Shown here piece by piece: positions 26,223-35,235 of a stretch of 64,000 nucleotides of DNA. A model generated the notes under the pieces. It was not told the DNA's origin and did not search any database. It saw nothing but the letters and a program-made list of their open reading frames with translations. Numbering within the stretch: position 1 is the first letter of the stretch; every line of letters begins with the position of its first letter. Source of the DNA: an uncultured Muribaculaceae bacterium (GTDB lineage: Bacteria; Bacteroidota; Bacteroidia; Bacteroidales; Muribaculaceae); assembly GCA_910589055.1 (NCBI GenBank), contig CAJURN010000012.1, positions 26,472-90,471 on the forward strand, in the 5' to 3' direction. Made by a program: the position numbers and the translations under genes.

Positions 26223-28340
26223 TTATCGCTTGATGAATTTTCTGGATATATCACCGGCTCTCACGATATACATGCCGGCGCAAAGAGAGGAAATATCAAC
26301 GGATACTTCATCATGACACATTTCCTTCGTCACGAGAACTCCGGAAACATTGTAAATCTCGACAGGGATATCTCCCGTTCCGGAAACCAGTATCGAATTT
26401 CCGGCAATTGAAATTGCAGTCGACGAGGCTTCCACTTCAAAAAGTCCGGCCGAGTCAAAGACGGCTTCAATGGACACATCTGAGGCGGGCATGACGAAAG
26501 TGGTGGTCGCGCTGTTGGCGTCGGCAAACACAACGCCTTCGGTCTCCGACGTCCACATCTTGAACTGTCCTTTGCCGGTGTGGGCGGTAATCTCGACCTC
26601 GTCGCCCTCGAAGGCTTCCAGAAGGCAATCTCCGCCAACAATGTCAATCACATAAATCGGAGCATATACAGCCTCAATCTCAACGTCGCCGTCAATCATT
26701 GTGAAACTTGTGACAACCGCCTTGGGATTGGCAATCACTACCCCGTCGCCGTCAACCACTCTCCATTCCTTGAATGTAAGGATTTCGCCGGTGGCGTCGT
26801 CGGTCTTGTTGAGGTCGGTACGGAGTCCGACAACGGTTCCGGGAACAGCGCTGCCGCTTGTCGATATTGTGGCGCCGGTAACGGTATAAGCCACAGGATA
26901 AGCGAAGTTGGCCTTGATTTCCACATCGGTAGCAGGCATCTTGAAAAATGTAGTGGCTTCGCTGGCGTTGGTGAATGTCACGCCGGGGGTTGATGTCTCC
27001 CAGTTGCTGAACAGTTTATCGCCATTGGCATCCGCAGTGATTTCGATGGAAAATCCTTTGGCGGAATAAGCCTGCGAGGGGGTTCCTCCTTCAACAGAGA
27101 TTGAATTGAAGGTCACAATCTGTCCGGCGGTGAAACTGCCGCCACCGCCCGCAGGATAATTGTCGTTTACGAGCTGGCTGGCAAGATAGGCCGAATGAGC
27201 TTCGGCAGGCACGGCAAAAACAATAGCCGTGGCATTTGACTCGCGGAAAGTCGATGTTCCGGTAAGAGTCGGAGGCACTGTCGCCAGACACACGAACTGC
27301 TTGATAGTCTTGCCAAGGCTGTTGAACGCCTCGCCGTCAATCGTCTCAATGGTTGTGGGCAGCTGGATATATTCGATGGGAATTGAGATATCGGCTGCAG
27401 CCTGACGGAAAGCGCGGTAGCCGATGCGCTTCACGCCTTCGGTAAAGACAACACGCTTCAGGCTTGTCGCACGCGAGAAAAATGCCATAGGCACCGACTC
27501 CACGACACTTCCGTCAACCGTAAGATACTGGCGGTCGTAAGCCGGAGGGAAAAACATCAGCTCACGGGCAAGGGCGTTCACAAGAAGTCCGTCAACCGAA
27601 GCAAAGGCCTTGTTTCCGGATTCAACCTCGATTTCCTTCAAACCCGTAGCGTTTGCAAACACTTTTTCCGGCTCTGCGTCAAAAGAAATCACCGAGGAGG
27701 AGATTGTAAGCGAGTTCAGATTATCATTATCAGCGAAAGCTGAGGATGCAAGCGATGTAACACCGTCGGGAATACGGTAGGCCGGATCGGTCTTGCCGGA
27801 AGGATATTTCAGCAATGAGCTGCCGTCAAAGGTCAATGCGACACCGTCGGCGGCGCTGAAAGCCGTGTTTTCAGGGAAGGAGAAAGCCTCGATTGACTTG
27901 CAGCCGATGAAACTTGATTCGAAAACAGTCACATCCTTAAAAGATGCCGGAAAAGAAAGTGTTCCTGCCAGAGCGCTGCTGTTGAAAGCCCCTGCGCCTA
28001 TCGAACTCAGATTTGCCGGAAAGAAAATCGTCTCGATATGGGTGTCGCCGGCAAAGGCGTTATCCGGGATTATGGACGTATTATTGTCTTTGCTCAGATC
28101 AAGCGTCTTGAGCTTGGGCATTGCGGTGAGCACCGCGAAGTCGGAACTGTTCAGGCCGGCGCCGTTGTCGGTAACAACTGTCAGCTCCACCGTGTTGGCT
28201 TTCTCATCCGATGAAAGCAGGTGCGAGAGCGTGCCCGACTGGGTCATAGTCACCTCAAGCGCGAAAGCTGCCGACACCGGAATTAAAGTCATCGCAGAAC
28301 ACAGGATGACTCGTGCGAAGTTAGGATTCAGTTTTTTCAT
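26223..28340 (-). CDS. BspA-like LRR surface protein with InlB-B-like repeats and T9SS-like tail
   Basis: The 705-residue protein has a Sec signal (residues 1-27, AFA). BspA-type leucine-rich repeats follow (about 40-390). Three InlB-B-like repeats come next, each holding FKxW or FSNW and a TTFxMPA element (about 400-625). A C-terminal sorting-like domain is last, ending IYNVSGVLV...CAGMYIVRAGDISRKFIKR. Such proteins are typically adhesins or glycan/protein binders on the surface; the ligand is unknown. It lies between a terminator and the next LRR gene (5-nt gap), so it is the first gene of a two-frame LRR operon. Confidence 0.82.
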   Translation of the reverse strand: MKKLNPNFARVILCSAMTLIPVSAAFALEVTMTQSGTLSHLLSSDEKANTVELTVVTDNGAGLNSSDFAVLTAMPKLKTLDLSKDNNTSIIPDNAFAGDTHIETIFFPANLSSIGAGAFNSSALAGTLSFPASFKDVTVFESSFIGCKSIEAFSFPENTAFSAADGVALTFDGSSLLKYPSGKTDPAYRIPDGVTSLASSAFADNDNLNSLTISSSVISFDAEPEKVFANATGLKEIEVESGNKAFASVDGLLVNALARELMFFPPAYDRQYLTVDGSVVESVPMAFFSRATSLKRVVFTEGVKRIGYRAFRQAAADISIPIEYIQLPTTIETIDGEAFNSLGKTIKQFVCLATVPPTLTGTSTFRESNATAIVFAVPAEAHSAYLASQLVNDNYPAGGGGSFTAGQIVTFNSISVEGGTPSQAYSAKGFSIEITADANGDKLFSNWETSTPGVTFTNASEATTFFKMPATDVEIKANFAYPVAYTVTGATISTSGSAVPGTVVGLRTDLNKTDDATGEILTFKEWRVVDGDGVVIANPKAVVTSFTMIDGDVEIEAVYAPIYVIDIVGGDCLLEAFEGDEVEITAHTGKGQFKMWTSETEGVVFADANSATTTFVMPASDVSIEAVFDSAGLFEVEASSTAISIAGNSILVSGTGDIPVEIYNVSGVLVTKEMCHDEVSVDISSLCAGMYIVRAGDISRKFIKR

Positions 28341-28380
28341 ATGGTAAATATTAGGTCAGGTGCGAGGAGGATGTCAATTA

Positions 28381-28428
28381 AAAAAAGGGTGACAGCTATC
28401 ATTCCGGATATGTCCTGATAGCCGTCAC
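28381..28428 (-). terminator. Terminator after the first LRR gene
   Basis: A 13-bp stem with one G-U pair (28389-28401 with 28416-28428) runs on the minus strand into six Ts (28381-28386). It separates the LRR gene at 28477 from the next two. Confidence 0.88.
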
Positions 28429-28476
28429 TTCTAATACCTAATTCAAATTAACAATCCTAATTACCATCAGCTCCAA

Positions 28477-30096
28477 TTATTTCCTGAAATATTTTTTGCC
28501 ACCCTGAATTACGAAACCGCGATAGGAGTCGTCGACGCGACGTCCGGTCAGGTCGTATGCAGGTGCGTTGTTGTCTTCAGTTGTTTCGGTGGCGATGTTC
28601 TCAATGCCGGTGCTGATTTGAACGTACACAGGGTATACATCCACTGCATGGGCAGGCATTGTGAATGTGGTGCTGCTTGATGATGCGTTGTCAAAAGCCA
28701 CATCTTCGTGTGCCGACTGCCATTTGTCGAACGAGAGACCGTTGTATGTCGCAGGTGCTGAGAGAGCCACTTCGGCGCCTTCGTGAGCGATACCATCGCC
28801 GAGAACCGATGTTGCGGCGGGTTCGGCAATTTCCTCAACCGAGCGGCTTGCAGGGGTTGTTTCAGCGATATTCACAGCGTAGAAGGGTACATACTGCGCG
28901 CCATAGGACTTCAGATTGCCCCAGTTGTTGCTGTATGCGTCCAGAGACTCTTCGGGAACATACACCACCAAAGGATCGTTGTCATGCTTTCCACAATCGA
29001 AGAAAGCGTTGCTGCCAACCGCAGGAGGTGTTACGGCGCGGCTTACAATCATGCTCACATCGCCGCGACGGCAGAAAGCGTTGCCGCCGATTGTTGTCAG
29101 TGTGGAAGGGAAGAAGATTGATTTCAGAGCGCCGGAACCCTCATCAAGGTTCTCGCTCTTTGTCATACGGCAACTTTCGTTGGATATGCTTGTCACACCT
29201 TCGGTAAATGTCATGGACTCAACCAGGGCAGCCTCGCCGAAGAATCGGTAAGCGGGGGTGGTTGAAACCAAAGATCCGTCGACCACAACCTGCTCAATCA
29301 TGGGAGGACACATTACCAATGTACCGGAAGTTTTGTCGACAAGCAGACCGTAGGACGAAGCATAATATTCATCTTCGGGGTCTACATTTATAGCCTTAAG
29401 CGCTGTAACGTAACGGAAAGTCTTATCAGCTGAAACGTCAACTCCGTTTGCCACAGAAGCCGGAATATTGAGGACTTCAAGTATATTGTTGTAGAAGAAA
29501 GACTGGTCCTGGATCTTGGTGACTCCTTCAGGAACCGAGAATTCTTTTTCGGGCTTGCCGCAGGGATATACGAGCAGGGTACGTCCGCCGTCGCAATATG
29601 CCACACCGTCAACGCTGCTCAATGAGCCGTTGCCGGGAAATTCAAAACCGGTGAGGCTTTGGCAATTCTGGAAACGGTTCATGATTGAAGGGGGTGAAGT
29701 GAGTGTGGAGGGGAAAGTCACAACTCCTTCAAGTGCACTGTTGTTGAAGCAAGCGCCTTCAAGGTTGTTGAGTTTGGCGGGGAAACTTACGTTCTTGATT
29801 GTGGTATTGTTCTCAAACGCATTCTTTGTGATTGTTGTAGTCACCTGGTCGCCCGAGAGGTCGAGGACTTCAAGAGCTTTCATACCGTTGAGAATGGCAT
29901 AGTCGGCTGCAGAAAGTGCTGTGCCGTTTTCATTGACAACTGAAAGAGAAGTGATAGTATTGAGATCAACACCCAGCGCTGCAAGAGCGGATTGGAGATT
30001 TGTAGATTCGTCCAGTGTCACGGTCTGTTCAACCTGAGCTGACACCGCACCCGACATGCACAGCATGAAAGCTGCAATCAATGCTTGTCTTTTCAT
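28477..30096 (-). CDS. BspA-like LRR surface protein
   Basis: I place the start at the ATG at 30096, which gives a clear Sec signal (MKRQALIAAFMLCMSGAVSAQ). A longer frame reaching 30423 would add 109 residues that overlap the neighbouring hydrolase gene. The 539-residue product has BspA-like leucine-rich repeats (about 25-400), one InlB-B-like repeat (FDKWQS...TTFTMPA) and a short C-terminal tail (YDLTGRRVDDSYRGFVI) found on many secreted proteins of this group. It is the closest relative of the N-terminal half of the split LRR gene, so the locus grew by tandem duplication. Ligand unknown. Confidence 0.82.
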   Translation of the reverse strand: MKRQALIAAFMLCMSGAVSAQVEQTVTLDESTNLQSALAALGVDLNTITSLSVVNENGTALSAADYAILNGMKALEVLDLSGDQVTTTITKNAFENNTTIKNVSFPAKLNNLEGACFNNSALEGVVTFPSTLTSPPSIMNRFQNCQSLTGFEFPGNGSLSSVDGVAYCDGGRTLLVYPCGKPEKEFSVPEGVTKIQDQSFFYNNILEVLNIPASVANGVDVSADKTFRYVTALKAINVDPEDEYYASSYGLLVDKTSGTLVMCPPMIEQVVVDGSLVSTTPAYRFFGEAALVESMTFTEGVTSISNESCRMTKSENLDEGSGALKSIFFPSTLTTIGGNAFCRRGDVSMIVSRAVTPPAVGSNAFFDCGKHDNDPLVVYVPEESLDAYSNNWGNLKSYGAQYVPFYAVNIAETTPASRSVEEIAEPAATSVLGDGIAHEGAEVALSAPATYNGLSFDKWQSAHEDVAFDNASSSSTTFTMPAHAVDVYPVYVQISTGIENIATETTEDNNAPAYDLTGRRVDDSYRGFVIQGGKKYFRK

Positions 30097-30137
30097 GGAT
30101 TCAATATTTTTTAGAGTTTTTGTAAATTTCGTTAGTG

Positions 30138-30145
30138 CAAAATTA
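30138..30145 (-). promoter_or_regulatory. -7 box upstream of the first LRR gene
   Basis: On the minus strand the sequence is TAATTTTG, 41 nt before the ATG at 30096. It supports the shorter start chosen for that gene. No properly spaced -33 element is seen. Confidence 0.5.
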
Positions 30146-30233
30146 GGGATTCGGATTCCGTTTTCCGGCTTCAAAAAAGATAGAAAAAAGAGTAAAAACG
30201 CAATCAAATTTGCTAAGAACCGTACTTCACGGT

Positions 30234-31979
30234 TTATTGCGCTTTTATAACGCCTTGACCTGTAAGAAAATCCGAGATCCGTCCGAGCCAGGTATAGCTT
30301 CCTGTTCCCGGTGAGGCCATGCGCTGGAAGCAATGCTCGCGCAGGGCAAGCGTATGCAGTTCCGACTGTATTCCCATGTCGCGCATGCGTTCCCACGACT
30401 TCACGGAATTCATGGCGGCCCATCCGTCGGCATCGCCGTGGATAAAGAGCATCGGCACGGTTGACTGGTCAAAAGCGAACTCGGGGGCGAGAACCGCACT
30501 GTCGTCATTGCCTCCGCTTGTGTTGCCATCCTCAAGTCCGTCGGTAAGAGCGTATGCGGGATAGATTCCGATACCCCACTGCACATTACAGGGCAGGGAG
30601 TCGATACTGTCGATGGGAGCGTATGCCGGAGTCTGCGATGTTGTCACGCCCATAAGGGTAAGGTGGCCTCCGGCCGAACTGCCCATTATACCAATCTTGT
30701 CGGGATTCAGGCCATGCGAAGCGGCTTGGGAACGCACCAGACGAACGGTGCGCTGAAGGTCCTGCCAGGCGCCGATGTGCTTGGCCTTGTTCTTGGGGCG
30801 CGGACAACGGTAACGCATCGTGACAACGGTAACGCCGAGGTCGTTGAGATAACGGCGCGCGGGAGCCACCTCGAATCCGTCGGGGTCATTGCCGGAGTAG
30901 GAGCCGCCGCTGTAAATAATCTGTATGGCGTCGGTAGTCCTGTTTTTCGGGAAATGCCACTCGATGTAAGCGTCGTACTGATGTGGTTCGGCATCGGGAA
31001 CCATATTTTCAGGCCATACCTGTTGGCGCATGTATCCTCCGCGGGCATCATCTGTGGCATAACGCTTCATCAGCTCCACCTCGGGCTGCAGCTTGCCTGT
31101 GACATTGAGCTGATTGAGAAACTCCACTCCGCGCTCAAGCCCGTAAGCTCCGTGACCTTTGCCGGGATAGAGATGCAGCTCGGCAGGGACGTGCATCTGC
31201 CGCAAGCGGCGATAGACACGTGTTGACATGATGGGAGTATACGGGTCCTCGCCTCCGTGGTGAAGACTCACAGGGCAGGTAAGGGAGTCGAAAGCGAAGT
31301 CGAATGAAATGGATTTTTCCAAGGAAGAATCATACCATTTCCGCTGTCCGTTGGCGCTGTCGGTGTGCACGGCAGCAGGAGCATTTACTATCGCAAAATT
31401 AATATTGCAAGGGATTGTGTCAATATCATCCGTCGGCTCATATGCCGGGGTCAGGCTTGATGTGGCGAGCATGAGCGCAAGATGCGACCCAGCCGACATT
31501 GACACGGTGCCTATCTTATCGGGGGCGAAACCACGACACGCGGCCTGGCTGCGTATCAGGCGGATGGCACGTTGCCCGTCTTCCCACGCGGTCTGATGCA
31601 CCGGAAGATTCTCCGGCCAGGGAGTGCGGTACACGAGATTGACACACTGGTAGCCTTCATCGGTAAAAGTACGCTTCCACTGCTCTATAAGTGATATGTC
31701 GCAGCAGCTCTGATAAGAACCTCCGGAAATGAGCACCATGCAACATCCGTTGGCTGCGGCACTGTCGGGAGTCTCGAACCACTCGATAAAAGGCTTGCGG
31801 TTTTCATCGGCATTAAAGTCATCGCTCTGAGCCACATTGAGCATGGCCGCAATCTGATGGGACTGTGCATCGGGCATTTTCCCGTCGGGCCAAAGATATT
31901 GGCGCCGGATTTCCTCGCCATCCGCGGCAACTGCGGCCACGGAAAGCGAAAGCAGTAATAGAGATTTAAGATTAATCAT
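30234..31979 (-). CDS. Secreted tandem alpha/beta-hydrolase (carbohydrate esterase-like)
   Basis: The 581-residue protein has a signal peptide (about 1-19) and two homologous alpha/beta-hydrolase domains (about 25-300 and 310-575). Each begins with a QxxWPxxMPDAxxHQ motif. Domain 2 has a standard nucleophile elbow (GSSAGG), an acid in HGDADGW and a His in LREHCFQ. Domain 1 has SMSAGS, so the first Gly of GxSxG is Ser, with GGEDPYTP and GKGHGAYG supplying Asp and His. Both may be active. It follows the GH2 gene by 28 nt and may remove acyl groups from the polysaccharide. The start region is duplicated just upstream. Confidence 0.8.
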   Translation of the reverse strand: MINLKSLLLLSLSVAAVAADGEEIRRQYLWPDGKMPDAQSHQIAAMLNVAQSDDFNADENRKPFIEWFETPDSAAANGCCMVLISGGSYQSCCDISLIEQWKRTFTDEGYQCVNLVYRTPWPENLPVHQTAWEDGQRAIRLIRSQAACRGFAPDKIGTVSMSAGSHLALMLATSSLTPAYEPTDDIDTIPCNINFAIVNAPAAVHTDSANGQRKWYDSSLEKSISFDFAFDSLTCPVSLHHGGEDPYTPIMSTRVYRRLRQMHVPAELHLYPGKGHGAYGLERGVEFLNQLNVTGKLQPEVELMKRYATDDARGGYMRQQVWPENMVPDAEPHQYDAYIEWHFPKNRTTDAIQIIYSGGSYSGNDPDGFEVAPARRYLNDLGVTVVTMRYRCPRPKNKAKHIGAWQDLQRTVRLVRSQAASHGLNPDKIGIMGSSAGGHLTLMGVTTSQTPAYAPIDSIDSLPCNVQWGIGIYPAYALTDGLEDGNTSGGNDDSAVLAPEFAFDQSTVPMLFIHGDADGWAAMNSVKSWERMRDMGIQSELHTLALREHCFQRMASPGTGSYTWLGRISDFLTGQGVIKAQ

Positions 31980-32016
31980 TTTAATGGAAATAGAGATTTA
32001 AGACTAATCATTTTAA
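31957..32016. repeat. Tandem 28-nt direct repeat (period 32) at the GH2/esterase junction
   Basis: Copies 31957-31984 and 31989-32016 match at 27 of 28 bases. Each holds an ATG reading M-I-(N/S)-L-K-S-L on the minus strand. The outer copy's ATG overlaps the GH2 stop (ATGA) but its frame stops after 11 codons. Confidence 0.9.
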
Positions 32017-35000
32017 AGCACTAAGTATAAACGAAAAAGAAACAGGCTTGGCATCGAGCACATACTCGGGCAGTGGGGGCGGACCGCAACTGCGGTTTCC
32101 CAAAGGATAGGAAGCCGTGTTGTTTGTCCACGACACGCCGTCGGTTCTCACGAGATCCTTGTCATTGTCGGCCGTGGTAAGATTGTCGAGAGTATAGTGC
32201 ATCACCGTTGTTTCAAAGGTCGGCGCGCCCGATACACACAGGCCTTTGCCGGCACGGCTCGTCAGCGATGCCTCGCGGCAATCCATTTTGTTGCCGTTTT
32301 CCTGAGGATAGGTGTGATGGGTGAATTGCTCGCCGACGGTACCGCTGAAGCGTCCAAGTCGCACGGCCTCACGGCGGTCGCGATATGCTTCCTGAGGGCC
32401 GAGGCCATACCACGAGAAATTATCAAAACCGGGATTTACGCCCATCAGGTAGCCCACGCAGGGGAAGCTGACAATATTATCGGAAGGCTGCAAATCGGTG
32501 TCAATCCGCACCTTGCCGTCGCGGGTGACTGTATAGACGCTTGTATAATCAACCCATGCGTCATTACCCGGGCGGGCGGCACGGTATTCGGAAATTATCT
32601 TAACCGAATTTTCGTTCTGTTCGGCAATGGAGAATTTTTTGAGGGTATGCGCAAGGCTGTCGAGTCCGGCAGCTACCCAGGCACGTCCGATTTCGTTTGT
32701 CGGAGGATATGAGCCGTCGTTCTGAGTCGGCGAACGCCACAGATTGAGCTTCATCGGCTCAGAAAGAAACTCCTTGCCGTCAATAATCCAACTGCTCAGA
32801 GCGCCGTTGACCTTATCGAATGTCACGTTGATTCTGTTGTTGGTGATGTGGACGCCTTTTCCCGACGAATCAACCTTCAAGGCCGAACCGTTGCGGACTT
32901 CCGCCTTCTTTGTCGGGTCGGCAATCTTGAATTGCCCGAAAGCCACCTCAAAACCTGCTGGCGCCCAGATTTCGGCATCCTTGAGCTGAGCGTTCACCTC
33001 AAGTACAAGTTCTCCGGCGCGGCCTTTGGTTTTCAGGGCAACAGGTGCCGAGACCGTCTCGCCGGGGAGTGCGTCAAGGCCGTCGCATCTGCCGCTATCA
33101 ACCACACGTCCGTCTTCAAGGAGTTTCCAAGTGATATTGAACCGGCTGAGCGGCAGATAATTGTAGTTATTTTTCACAGAGAGCGTCTTGCCGTCGAAAG
33201 CGAAGCCGATGCGCTCGTACACTTTCTTGCACTCATACAGGGCCGGTTTCGGGGTACGGTCGGCAAAAACGAGACCGTTCGTGCCATTTATCGACGACAG
33301 ATATTTCTTGCCGGTGACACTGTCGGTAAGGTATATGCTCTGGTCCACCCAGTCCCACACATATCCTCCGATAAGGCGGGGATACTTCTTCACAGCATCC
33401 CAGTACTCGCGGTGATTTCCCACCGCATTACCTTTGGCGTGGGCATACTCGCACATTACCACAGGGCGCGTTTCTCCGGGCTGCGTCGCAAGCTCAATCA
33501 CACCCTCAACCGAAGGATACATTGTGCTCACAACATCCACCGCCGCAGGTTCGGGCGGATTTACCGCCGGACGGTCAGTCTTCATGAAATCGCGACCATA
33601 ACCGTATTGATGCGAGCCTCCGTTATGCAGATATGCCTCGAAATGAATCAATCTCGTAGGGTCGTAATCCTTTACCCAGGCTGCGCGGGCGGCATGATTG
33701 GGTCCTACACCCGATTCATTTCCCAAGGACCAGAAAATAACCGAAGGATGGTTTATGTCGCGCTTCACCATTCCGGCCACACGCTCAAGTTGAGGAAAGA
33801 GCCATAACTCGTTGTTCGACAGCTCTGCATCGGCACCGCAGGTTTCCACATTGGCCTCATCCATCACATACAGTCCGTACTCATCGCAAAGGTCATAGAA
33901 CTCTGCGGCGGCAGGATAATGGGATGTTCGCACGGTATTGAATCCGAATTGTTTCATAAGCTCAACGTCGCGGCGCATTGTCTCCAGGCTAACAGTCTTA
34001 CCCCCGGCGGGGTCGTGATCGTGACGGTTCACTCCGTAAAGCAGCTCAGGACGGCCGTTGACATATAATTCGCCGTTCTTTACCTCAATGCGGCGGAATC
34101 CTATCTTGGCGCTGCGTGCTTCCACAAGGTTGCCTTTGCTATCTTTCAGGGACAGAACAAGTGTGTAGAGTTCGGGGGTCTCAGCCGACCAGAGCAAAGG
34201 ATTGTCAATCTTTGCAGAAATGTACTTGGCGAGCACAGGATTTTTCTGATATTTCTCATCACGGATTTTTCCGGCTTCCACGCTCATCCGGGAGCCGGGT
34301 ACTTCGCGATTATCCTTTCCGTAGAGACATCCCTCAAGAGTCCAGCCGTCAAGATTGGCATAGGGGCCTGAAATGAAAGGCCTTACCCTGAGATTGGCGC
34401 TGCGGAAATCATCGGAAAGGTCGGTAATGACCGTAAAATCCTGAATATGAACCTTGGGGCGAGCTTCAAGACGTACATCGCGCACGATTCCGTGAAAGCG
34501 CCAATGATCCTGATCCTCAAGATATGAGGCATCGCTCCATCTCATCACTTCCACAAGCAGGTCATTTTTGCCGTCGACCACATACGGAGTGATATTGAAA
34601 ACAGCCGGAAGCGTACCTCCGTCCTCGCTGTATCCCACCTTTTTGCCGTTGACAAACACATAGAAGGCCCCCCGGACTCCGGCAAAATTGAGCAGAATGT
34701 CGTTGCCGGACCACGATGCCGGAACGTCGAACGAGCGGCGATACAATCCTACATTGTTGTTTTCCCTCGGGACAAAAGGCGGATTGACAGGGCGGAAATC
34801 ATAGCCCTGTCCGCAATACACCTTTTCGCCGTAGCCGAGCATTTCCCATGTGGAGGGAACGGGAATGACATCCCACGCGACAGCATCGGTGGCCGGTGAC
34901 ATTAAACCGCCGGGAACATCACCGAAGTCCTTGCAGAACTTGAAATTCCAGTCGCCGTTCAAGGATTTGAAGCGCGATGATTCGGAATGTGTCACCTGCA

Positions 35001-35235
35001 ATGCCTCGTCGACTGACGGGAAAGAAATCGAACTCGCGCAATAAGGCTCTCTGTTGACCGAATTTACAAGCGGATTCTCGTATTCGGCCATTCCGAAAGC
35101 AAGGGGCGCGGTATTATAGAAAGGGCTGCCATTGACGGGCAATGGCAGCAGGTCAAGCTGCGTCTGCGCCGAAAGAATCCCGGCGTGCGCAGTGACAAGA
35201 AATGATACAATCAGTTTTTTAAGAGGGTGTTTCAT
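32008..35235 (-). CDS. GH2 beta-galactosidase
   Basis: This 1075-residue enzyme has a Sec signal (about 1-23) and the full LacZ-type architecture: sugar-binding domain, immunoglobulin-like domain, TIM barrel, second beta domain and the C-terminal small-chain domain (FSWYGLGPQEAYRDRREAVRLG). Active-site signatures are GVNRHDHDP, NTVRTSHYP, the acid/base Glu507 in WSLGNESG and the nucleophile Glu596 in VMCEYAHAKGN. It probably releases beta-linked galactose, although GH2 also contains other specificities. Its ATG lies inside a 34-bp inverted repeat whose partner is 307 bp upstream, so its expression may depend on that element. Confidence 0.93.
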   Translation of the reverse strand: MKHPLKKLIVSFLVTAHAGILSAQTQLDLLPLPVNGSPFYNTAPLAFGMAEYENPLVNSVNREPYCASSISFPSVDEALQVTHSESSRFKSLNGDWNFKFCKDFGDVPGGLMSPATDAVAWDVIPVPSTWEMLGYGEKVYCGQGYDFRPVNPPFVPRENNNVGLYRRSFDVPASWSGNDILLNFAGVRGAFYVFVNGKKVGYSEDGGTLPAVFNITPYVVDGKNDLLVEVMRWSDASYLEDQDHWRFHGIVRDVRLEARPKVHIQDFTVITDLSDDFRSANLRVRPFISGPYANLDGWTLEGCLYGKDNREVPGSRMSVEAGKIRDEKYQKNPVLAKYISAKIDNPLLWSAETPELYTLVLSLKDSKGNLVEARSAKIGFRRIEVKNGELYVNGRPELLYGVNRHDHDPAGGKTVSLETMRRDVELMKQFGFNTVRTSHYPAAAEFYDLCDEYGLYVMDEANVETCGADAELSNNELWLFPQLERVAGMVKRDINHPSVIFWSLGNESGVGPNHAARAAWVKDYDPTRLIHFEAYLHNGGSHQYGYGRDFMKTDRPAVNPPEPAAVDVVSTMYPSVEGVIELATQPGETRPVVMCEYAHAKGNAVGNHREYWDAVKKYPRLIGGYVWDWVDQSIYLTDSVTGKKYLSSINGTNGLVFADRTPKPALYECKKVYERIGFAFDGKTLSVKNNYNYLPLSRFNITWKLLEDGRVVDSGRCDGLDALPGETVSAPVALKTKGRAGELVLEVNAQLKDAEIWAPAGFEVAFGQFKIADPTKKAEVRNGSALKVDSSGKGVHITNNRINVTFDKVNGALSSWIIDGKEFLSEPMKLNLWRSPTQNDGSYPPTNEIGRAWVAAGLDSLAHTLKKFSIAEQNENSVKIISEYRAARPGNDAWVDYTSVYTVTRDGKVRIDTDLQPSDNIVSFPCVGYLMGVNPGFDNFSWYGLGPQEAYRDRREAVRLGRFSGTVGEQFTHHTYPQENGNKMDCREASLTSRAGKGLCVSGAPTFETTVMHYTLDNLTTADNDKDLVRTDGVSWTNNTASYPLGNRSCGPPPLPEYVLDAKPVSFSFILSALK

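Noticed and set aside
20909..30096. Nucleotide repeats that could look like a repeat array or CRISPR
   Set aside because: They are degenerate coding repeats of leucine-rich domains; spacers and constant repeats are lacking.
30218..30234. Small hairpin after the tandem hydrolase gene
   Set aside because: Only 6 bp of stem and no T-run next to it; too weak to call a terminator.
30097..30423. 109-residue N-terminal extension of the LRR protein at 28477
   Set aside because: It overlaps the end of the tandem hydrolase gene, crosses a -7 box and lacks a signal peptide, while the ATG at 30096 gives a perfect one.
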